A stretch of 23,739 nt of DNA from a virus. Below the pieces are notes generated by a model. The model was not told the DNA's origin, did no database searches, and saw only the letters and a list, made by a program, of their open reading frames with translations. The DNA lies in the IMG/VR virus record IMGVR_UViG_3300018481_000075, positions 1-23,739 of that record, one strand, 5' to 3'. The position numbers were made by a program, and so were the translations under genes. Of the stretch, positions 6,631-14,053 are shown in pieces (the first letter of the stretch is position 1; each line of letters opens with the position of its first letter).

Positions 6631-7653
6631 TTACACGTATACAACAGAGTCGTCTTCAGTATTTACCCCAACAATAGCTACAATGTCGATACGACAGTAG
6701 CCTCCGGAGGAGCCACCGCCGTCGCCTTCGTTACTGCCAATGAAATCTGCTCTGATAGTATGCGCGCCAGCGTCTAGCGTTGTTCCAGTAGTGATGTGCT
6801 CGGTGTGATCACCGGCATCGTTGTTAACCACTGGACTAGGAGTTTGAACAAGGTCGCCGTCGATTTGCCAAGTCAATTCACCAGTAACACCAACTGTGCC
6901 GATGTATCTCCAGTTAATTTGAACGTTCACCGTAGATCTAGTAAACAACTCAAATGAAAGAGACGTGTCCATGTCGCCTGCCGAACCCAGAGTTGCAGAT
7001 TCAGTAGTGGAGTAGATATACGTAGCAATTTCATTAGGCGCAGTTTCAACTCCACCGTCCATGACGATGTTAAGTTTACGGATAAAAACTTCACCATAGG
7101 TCAAGTTGTATGACCCAGAAGTCTTCACGTCTACTCGAACGAATTCTCCGGCCATGTACATGTTCGTCATTTGAATTTCGGGTCGAACATCTGTCCCCGA
7201 AACATGGTCAAACTCTTTTGCTCCACTGGTGGCCGTGTCAGTAATTTTGATTGTGCTATGCCCAGTACCATCGGCTGAGGAATCAACGACAGCATAGGTA
7301 AAGATGTCGTAAAACCCAGTTTCGTCGAAGACAAACCGATTGTTGTCATCCGTATCCCAATGCCCCCAAGATGGATCACCATCACTGGTATCCATGATGG
7401 TATCGTCTAGCGGCGTTTCAATTCCGCCAGTAAGCGCGAGCGGACTTGCGGCGTCGGTATAGCGATAGAACGTTTCTTCATCAACATTCAAAGTCAGATT
7501 ACCAATCACACTTACGTCGATCGCGCCACCATCAAACGTAGTCCCATTGAATCGTTCGAAGATGATGTGCCCATCGACAAGCTCCGCGCCAATGACGGCT
7601 TGCGCCTCGATCGCCGCCATTCGCTCTGCGGTATACACGTTTACTGTGGTCAT
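6631..7653 (-). CDS. Minor tail protein, beta-rich, TAERM N-terminal module
   Basis: The 340-residue protein opens with the same roughly 50-residue module as the protein at 5793-6299. The rest is beta-strand-rich in two parts: residues about 60-195 (DDNNRFVFDETGFYDIFTYAVV, a C1q/TNF-like jelly-roll look) and about 205-335 (TSLSFELFTRSTVNVQINWRY ... GAHTIRADFIGSNEG). Such domains in phages often form trimeric receptor-binding heads. The start overlaps the upstream stop (ATGA) with GGTGA as weak SD. The domain assignment is from strand pattern and is tentative; its tail location is well supported. Confidence 0.78.
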   Translation of the reverse strand: MTTVNVYTAERMAAIEAQAVIGAELVDGHIIFERFNGTTFDGGAIDVSVIGNLTLNVDEETFYRYTDAASPLALTGGIETPLDDTIMDTSDGDPSWGHWDTDDNNRFVFDETGFYDIFTYAVVDSSADGTGHSTIKITDTATSGAKEFDHVSGTDVRPEIQMTNMYMAGEFVRVDVKTSGSYNLTYGEVFIRKLNIVMDGGVETAPNEIATYIYSTTESATLGSAGDMDTSLSFELFTRSTVNVQINWRYIGTVGVTGELTWQIDGDLVQTPSPVVNNDAGDHTEHITTGTTLDAGAHTIRADFIGSNEGDGGGSSGGYCRIDIVAIVGVNTEDDSVVYV

Positions 7654-7979
7654 GCTGTCACCGGATCCTTGATTAGAACCTCAAGAGGCTCATCAAACAA
7701 CTGAATTGGCTCTCCGCCTGTGATGCGCTTAACGTCCATGTAACCTCTAGACGCCTCAAGCTCTGAGTCAGCATCGTCAATCGTAAGAATAAGTTCTCCA
7801 TCGATTCCATCAGTCTCAAAAGAAACTTCAAAAGTCGCGATCAAGTCAGATTCACGATTGTCTTCCTTACGAATTTCGCTTGCAAACGTGTCGTTAGACA
7901 CATCATACCCAAGAGCAAGTTGGATGATGTTGGTCCGACCCTTGTAGATCCAGAGCTGATTGCTAGCTTGTCCAATCAT
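7650..7979 (-). CDS. Small tail/baseplate protein, BppU-N-like
   Basis: The start at 7979 is chosen over the ATG at 8060 because it overlaps the glycosyltransferase stop (ATGA) and has AAGGA upstream. The 109-residue product has the pattern of the N-terminal domain of baseplate/minor tail proteins: YKGRTNIIQLALGYDVSNDT, SEIRKEDNRESDLIATFEV, DGIDGELILTIDD, then GYMDVKRITGGEP. In related phages this domain anchors fibres to the tail tip. Here it stands alone as a separate gene directly before the TAERM-module proteins, so it may be their attachment platform. That link is inference. Confidence 0.75.
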   Translation of the reverse strand: MIGQASNQLWIYKGRTNIIQLALGYDVSNDTFASEIRKEDNRESDLIATFEVSFETDGIDGELILTIDDADSELEASRGYMDVKRITGGEPIQLFDEPLEVLIKDPVTA

Positions 7980-9025
7980 GAGTACCATCCTTCCTTGTCC
8001 AGAGTAGCGAGACGATTTAGATATGCTTTGTACAACGGAGCTATAGAATCGAGCGACCACTTTGCAATTGCGTTCGCTCGGATCTGTTCTCCATGTGACT
8101 TCCTAAGAAGTGGAGCAAGTTTACACGCAGCAATAAAGTCACTACGAGTGAAACACTTGAAACCAGAAACGCCGGTTGTCACTGTTTCAGTAAACGCACC
8201 CCAATCAACAGTAATAACTGGAACACCAGAAAGCTGAGCCTCAACCGCGACGCCGCCAAATGGCTCAATGTACCCTGTAGGACAAAGAACTGCAGTGGCC
8301 TCAGACAGAAGCTTTTTTCTCTCTTCTGGTCCAACTGGCCCTAGATGCTCAGCACCTTCAACGCGCTCATCTCCCTGTCCACAGACGATTACATTTTGTT
8401 CTTTTGCGATCTCAGCAATAACTGCCAACCCTTTTCGCGGAGTGAGTCTACCAAGATAGAGAACGTACCCTTTATCATCCCCCAAGGCAAACTGAGACGG
8501 GTCAAAAGCGTTTGGAATAACCGCGTCATAGAATCGACCATCGTTGATTCCTTGCCTTCCATAAGTATGATGCATCCAAGCGTATGACTCGAACACACGA
8601 AAATCCGCAAACGAGGCCTCGTATCCTACGCCAAGTTCAGCATGTCTGAATTCAGGCAGAAGACGCGCGACCATCTCGTGTGCGTAACCCATTGAGAGAT
8701 GAATGACGTCTCCCGGCCGTGCGATCTTTCGAATAGCATCAGCCGAGCGAACATTGAGTTCAACCCAACAAGGATCATTTACATCCCAGTGGTCAAACAC
8801 CTTCTCACGGTAATCTGTCTTGCCGAACCAACGCTCACGATCCTTATAATCGAAAATTACATTATGAGCACCACTGTGGGAGTAAACATCCGAACCATAA
8901 ACCACAGTTGGAATCCCTTGACCCTCCAACATGTTGGCAAGATGCCTGATCTTCTGAGTGAAAGCACAAGTAGACCACGTCGGATCGATGTCTGTATGCG
9001 GAAGAGTAAGAATGTGAACAGTCAT
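7976..9025 (-). CDS. GT4-family glycosyltransferase embedded in tail module
   Basis: The 349-residue protein has the GT-B layout of family GT4: an N-terminal acceptor half, then GYVLYLGRLTPRKGL (about 187-200), and the donor-binding EPFGGVAVE (Glu254 and Glu262, the Ex7E motif) followed by AQLSGVPVITVDWGAFTE. It would transfer a sugar from a nucleotide-sugar. The length is complete for the family and no signal peptide is seen, so it acts in the cytoplasm. It lies between tail genes: eight bases after one stop and ATGA-coupled to the BppU-like gene. Substrate unknown; the collagen-like or Thr-rich tail proteins made from the same operon are attractive acceptors. Confidence 0.88.
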   Translation of the reverse strand: MTVHILTLPHTDIDPTWSTCAFTQKIRHLANMLEGQGIPTVVYGSDVYSHSGAHNVIFDYKDRERWFGKTDYREKVFDHWDVNDPCWVELNVRSADAIRKIARPGDVIHLSMGYAHEMVARLLPEFRHAELGVGYEASFADFRVFESYAWMHHTYGRQGINDGRFYDAVIPNAFDPSQFALGDDKGYVLYLGRLTPRKGLAVIAEIAKEQNVIVCGQGDERVEGAEHLGPVGPEERKKLLSEATAVLCPTGYIEPFGGVAVEAQLSGVPVITVDWGAFTETVTTGVSGFKCFTRSDFIAACKLAPLLRKSHGEQIRANAIAKWSLDSIAPLYKAYLNRLATLDKEGWYS

Positions 9026-9033
9026 TAGAATCC

Positions 9034-9765
9034 TTAGGGAATGTAGAAAGACACCGACTTGTGGACGATGGTGGTTGGGACGTCCAAGTAATCATCGACA
9101 AGATGCGTATCGAAACAGAATCCGTGCAGCGTTGACTCTTGCAATTCCACTGGCACAGGAATGGGGTCAAGACCGAACGGCGACATAGGAATTTGAATCC
9201 CATTAATGTAGGATAGAATTCCTGTTCCGTTTGAATAGCCTCCAATAGTTACATCTTCACCTTCTGTAACCGGAAATGCTACTGCACCTACAGGGGCCCA
9301 TTCTTCTGGCGGATCGCCAAGATCTCCAACAGCAAGTATGCCGTTTCCTGAAACAATAGTCAACCAATAACCAAAGCCGAAGGCATCTGTTCCCGGTGTT
9401 ACATGGAAAAGAGGCCCACCTTCTGTATGAACAGGAGGAGTCCACAATCCGTTGTAATTACAGTCAATACGAATTTCTGTACTTCCGGTTTCCCTGACAG
9501 CGCCACCGATTCCGTAGTAGAGTTCCCCGTCCAAGTCTCCTGGCTCTGTCAATTGATCAGCAGCATAAACGCCAGGACGTGTTTTTGCATCGAGACAAAC
9601 AACGCCGTGGTTGTAAACGCCTACTGGTTCATAAGAGTTAGGCGCCAGCGTCTTGATGTCGATCCAATCTAGGCCAAGATCGCCGTTGGCGCGACGAAAT
9701 CCATCGATCCATTGATTAGGACCTGGCCCAACTCCTATGAGTTCTCCGGTTTGTGTAACGATCAT
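9034..9765 (-). CDS. Beta-rich tail protein, lectin/LamG-like
   Basis: The 243-residue product begins MIVTQTGELIGVGPGPNQWI and continues with a long series of strands separated by Gly and Pro turns, including GYSNGTGILSYINGIQIPM, which resembles the strand-loop pattern of concanavalin/LamG-type jelly rolls. There is no membrane helix. The start has a very good SD (AAAGGGAGGTGCGTC). It lies after the collagen-like genes and before the glycosyltransferase. I infer a tail appendage, possibly carbohydrate binding; no specific family is certain. Confidence 0.7.
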   Translation of the reverse strand: MIVTQTGELIGVGPGPNQWIDGFRRANGDLGLDWIDIKTLAPNSYEPVGVYNHGVVCLDAKTRPGVYAADQLTEPGDLDGELYYGIGGAVRETGSTEIRIDCNYNGLWTPPVHTEGGPLFHVTPGTDAFGFGYWLTIVSGNGILAVGDLGDPPEEWAPVGAVAFPVTEGEDVTIGGYSNGTGILSYINGIQIPMSPFGLDPIPVPVELQESTLHGFCFDTHLVDDYLDVPTTIVHKSVSFYIP

Positions 9766-9779
9766 GACGCACCTCCCTT

Positions 9780-10618
9780 TTATCCTGGCGCAGCTACGTT
9801 AAGAATTGCATCGACCGTGTTGCTCGCATTAGCTCTTGCGTAACGAACTTCCAAAGTAGAACCTACTGGAGCATTGACCACACCGAATGTTGTTGGCATG
9901 ATTCCCGGCCACCACGTTTCAGTTGTTTGACCAGCAAAGTAGATGTCGGAAATGATTTGCTCGTTTGGCAATGTTCGGTTGATAGCAATGTCTATCAGAA
10001 CGCCGTTAGCAGTCAGAACTGTTTGCCCCGCTGCTTGAATAGTCAAAGTGATCGCCGCTACTGCTGCGGCCGTCGATGCTGAGAACGACAACCAAGCGCC
10101 TTTCGTGTTCAATGATCCAGGAGCCGTCAAAGCAGTCCCTCTTGACGAAGCAGTAGTTACGCCATACGAGGTCACACCACCAAACGCCAACCCAAGAGTT
10201 TTCTTAGGCAGAAATTCGTATAGAAATGACACTGCCTTGACTGTAGTTGCCGATCGGGCTCTTGCTGTGACTCGTGTTCCCGCTGCAAAGTGTCCAGGAA
10301 GGATGTACGAATAAGGTTCTGTGATGTAACCTACGCAAATCGTTTGTCGTAGTACCTCTGAACCCGAACCACCAGTGTAGATCTCAAGCAATGTCGAAGA
10401 ATCTACACCTGAGGCTGCCGTCTGAGAGACAACAGTGATCACCAAGCCATCTGAATCAGCCGACAACGAAGCATCAAGTACTTGAAGCGTTCCATCTCCA
10501 GCATGTGGAGTAGCTGATGCTACGCATGGAACAGTGTTCCGGTTCGAAGATCCAGCAGCAACGCCATCATTCATCAAATCTGTTGGGTAATTCATCCATG
10601 AGCGAGCTGGATCGTACG

Positions 10619-10622
<4 letters not shown>
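9780..10622 (-). CDS. Tail protein with two similar beta-rich halves
   Basis: The 280-residue protein starts [20 protein letters not shown]. It seems to contain two related jelly-roll-like halves: [21 protein letters not shown]...[22 protein letters not shown] (about 78-126) and [21 protein letters not shown]...[15 protein letters not shown]...LEVRYARAN (about 202-268), each ending in a hydrophobic strand. It overlaps the collagen-like gene by ATGA and has only a weak SD, so translation is probably coupled. It is Ala-, Thr- and Val-rich. A structural tail or fibre-head role is inferred from position and fold pattern. Confidence 0.72.
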
Positions 10623-11901
<1,279 letters not shown>

Positions 11902-11902
<1 letters not shown>

Positions 11903-13491
11903 CAGGTAACTCCTCTCATGCGTAGCCATTCACAACCGACACGACCTACTCCAACTTGGTTGACGCCAAAACCAATATGAGTTGGATCACCACCAAGTGT
12001 AGTATTGATGTCCAGGTTAGAACCAACTTGAGTCCACCCAACACCGTCAAACGATGAATAGAAATCGTAAGAGGAGTCAGATTCCTTGACAATCTTGTAG
12101 AACACGTGCGGACCAGCAGGACGCTGGAAAACTGGCGAACCAGTAACAAGCGAACCAAAGTTGTCTGCGTCCGAGTAATAGGTCACGTAGAAATACGGAT
12201 CGCTGTACCTTGTAGGACTGAACGCAGCATTCTGATGACCACCAAAGATAATGTATCGCCCGTTTACTGAGTTGTGAAGCACAGCAATCGCGGCGTACGA
12301 ATCGCCAGAATCAGCAGTATTAGCAGACCACAAATGCATGAAAGCTTCGAAGGTGGTTGTCGCCGGAATGGTACGAACCACCGCATGAATGTTGGAATCA
12401 TCGCCAGGACTACCTGGATGATCAATGAACCCAGCGCCGAAAAGGTTCTTGAAGACAGATGTGTCGCCGTTTAGAATTGACCAATCTGTCGGGTAGGTAT
12501 CATCTGCAACACCAACACCGTCAAACTCCTGGTCATAACCTTCGTCTGGCCCAAATTCTTCTTCAAACCAATAACGAGAGTCAATACCAGAATACATTGA
12601 GCCTTGTTCTGGGATGGACGGACCGCCAGGCCCTCCCAGTTCACCAGGAATCCAGGCATAGACTTCGTCAGGATCAGCAGTTCCAACAGGATCTGTTTCA
12701 CCCAAATACAGTTGACCAGTGACATAGGTGCCAGGATCGTCTGGATCCTCGATGTTGACACCACCTGCTCCACCAGAACCCGAAGGGCCAGTAGCACCTA
12801 CGGCTCCGGATGGGCCCGTCGCTCCGGTAAGGCCAGTAACTCCAGTAGGTCCAGTAGGACCGGTAACGCCTGCCGCGCCAGAAGGACCAGTACTACCAGC
12901 AACACCAGTAGCACCAGTAACTCCTGTTGGGCCTGTCGCACCTACGCCTCCGGTAGTACCTGCTGGCCCGGTGGCTCCAGTTGGACCGGGAACAGTTGAA
13001 TCTGCGCCAGCAGGTCCAGTAGATCCAGCAGGCCCGGTAGCTCCAATAACACCAGTAGGTCCAGTAGGACCAGTTGCTCCGACGGCTCCTGCGGTTCCGG
13101 TTGCACCTGCAGGGCCAGAAGCTCCCGTAGCTCCGATTGCTCCATCATTACCTGCAACTCCTGTTGGTCCCGTGGGTCCTGCGATACCTGTAGGGCCAGT
13201 TGCTCCAGTGACACCAGTAGATCCGGCTGGACCAGTAGGGCCTGGAACTGTTGAGTCGGCACCTTGAGGCCCAGTAGCCCCAGTGGGTCCGGTCGCGCCT
13301 GCAACACCTGTAGGTCCTGGAACAGTAGAATCAGCTCCAGCAGGGCCAGTAGGTCCAGCAGGTCCAGTAGGACCTGGTACAACAGAAGGCGGTGCGCCAG
13401 GACCAACTGGCCCAGCGTTCACCACCGTAGTTCCGTTCAACGGATCAACCACAATCCTCTGAGTCCTAGAAAGGACTTCAATTGCTGTCAT
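11902..13491 (-). CDS. Collagen-like minor tail protein with C-terminal LamG-like domain
   Basis: The 529-residue protein begins [20 protein letters not shown], a typical opening of actinophage minor tail proteins. Residues about 27-243 are collagen-like Gly-X-Y, mostly GPT, GAT, GPA and GVT, broken three times by the same ADSTVPG insert. A linker rich in Asp and Pro follows, then a concanavalin/LamG-like domain at about 300-529 ([66 protein letters not shown]). The SD is AGGGAGGAAGT before ATG. It should form a long trimeric fibre with a sugar-binding tip. It lies first in the tail-appendage operon. Confidence 0.9.
12763..13413 (-). repeat. Collagen-like Gly-X-Y repeats (long fibre)
   Basis: Over 200 residues of Gly-X-Y with Thr in many Y positions (GPT). 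Three copies of the interruption ADSTVPG divide it into blocks and may act as kinks or trimer-register sites. On the DNA it is a nine-base-periodic, recombination-prone repeat. Confidence 0.9.
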
Positions 13492-13525
13492 ACTTCCTCC
13501 CTAGTCTCGGACGATTATTGGGTTG

Positions 13526-13597
13526 TCAAACTCGCTTAGCCAAATAGATGATCAAAAGAATAGCGATAAGGATGATCAAAAGCGTTAGAAGATTCAT
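13526..13597 (-). CDS. 23-residue membrane micropeptide
   Basis: A strong SD (AAAGGAGGTACAG) precedes ATG at 13597; the product MNLLTLLIILIAILLIIYLA plus KRV is one hydrophobic helix with a basic end, pointing to a membrane micropeptide with its C-terminus in the cytoplasm. It lies 34 bp before the first collagen-like gene. A longer in-frame ORF to 13744 exists but runs through two hairpins and has no SD, so I prefer the short form. Very short hydrophobic peptides of this kind occur in other phages, but I know no assigned role. A regulator of a membrane process or a leader peptide are alternatives. Confidence 0.68.
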   Translation of the reverse strand: MNLLTLLIILIAILLIIYLAKRV

Positions 13598-13634
13598 CTG
13601 TACCTCCTTTGAGGAAAGCCTATGAATGCTGGGA

Positions 13635-13664
13635 TCTAAAACCCCCAATTCTAGGGCTTTTAGA
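13635..13664 (-). other. Hairpin TCTAAAA...TTTTAGA
   Basis: Seven perfectly paired outer bases (TCTAAAA/TTTTAGA) enclose a CCC/GGG pair and a short loop. It lies about 25 bases upstream of the SD of the 23-residue micropeptide gene and has no U-run. It may influence mRNA processing or translation of that gene. Confidence 0.4.
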
Positions 13665-13665
13665 C

Positions 13666-13692
13666 TGTCCCTTTTGTCCCAAATGTCCATTA
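13666..13692. repeat. Three 9-bp direct repeats (TGTCC)
   Basis: TGTCCCTTT, TGTCCCAAA and TGTCCATTA follow each other with an exact 9-bp period. The short array could be a protein-binding site, or a coincidence of a small sequence. Confidence 0.4.
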
Positions 13693-13743
13693 ACATTACA
13701 CCCGATGTTCCTCCGGGGCAAAAATATGGATCGAGGCGATGCA

Positions 13744-13780
13744 TAGGGGGGGTATATCTTGCGACCCCCCTCCCCCCCTA
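13744..13780 (-). terminator. G-tract hairpin after the 85-residue gene, terminator-like without U-run
   Basis: TAGGGGGGG at one arm and CCCCCCCTA at the other are exact complements (9 bp), with a 19-nt loop that holds a second run of six G (minus strand). It starts about 15 bases after the stop of the upstream gene. No U-run follows, so a standard intrinsic terminator is not shown; an RNA stability element or pause site is possible. Confidence 0.4.
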
Positions 13781-13795
13781 CACAAAGCCTTTCCA

Positions 13796-14053
13796 TTACT
13801 CTTTTGAATCTTCGACTTCTCGTGTCACTCTTTTGTAATTGTCAGTTACATCATTCGAAACAATTTCTTCAATCACAATCTCAATCGCGAACTTCTGATC
13901 TTGTTCAGAAAGTTCATGACCTTGAGCCACTAGTCTGGCGAGGTAGGATGGTGTATGGTAACCTTTTGCTGCATCCCACCTAAACCATTCATCGTACTGC
14001 TCAAAAGGATTGTAAGGATTGTCTTTAGTTGTGAGCATAGATTCGATTGCCAT
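13796..14053 (-). CDS. Conserved 85-residue phage protein
   Basis: The 85-residue protein contains TTKDNPYNPFEQYDEWFRWD, then GYHTPSYLARLVAQGHELSE and an acidic helix (AIEIVIEEIVSNDV). I recognise the DNPxxPFxxxDEWxxxD...GYxTxxYLARL pattern as a small phage protein that follows the DFDGD polymerase-like gene in other phages as well, which supports a functional link, but no function is known to me. Start and upstream stop share bases (TAATG), and AAGGAGC lies upstream. It is the last gene of this transcription block; a structured, gene-free segment follows. Confidence 0.82.
   Translation of the reverse strand: MAIESMLTTKDNPYNPFEQYDEWFRWDAAKGYHTPSYLARLVAQGHELSEQDQKFAIEIVIEEIVSNDVTDNYKRVTREVEDSKE

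Larger units (their letters stand above)
13598..13795 (-). other. Structured non-coding segment between polymerase-like and tail operons
   Basis: This is the longest gap between well-supported genes in the left two thirds of the window. It holds a G-tract hairpin near 13744-13780, three 9-bp repeats at 13666-13692 and a hairpin at 13635-13664. A promoter-like TTGCCC-N17-TAATGT can be drawn on the minus strand near 13680-13715 but is weak. It probably separates two transcription units. No convincing gene was found apart from the micropeptide to its left. Confidence 0.55.

Noticed and set aside
12728-13267. Plus-strand ORF rich in GPVAPV repeats
   Set aside because: It is the reverse complement of the collagen-like repeat; all real neighbours are on the minus strand.
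13526-13744. 72-residue extended form of the membrane micropeptide
   Set aside because: No SD at the upstream ATG; the extension crosses a hairpin and 9-bp repeats, while the short form has an excellent SD.
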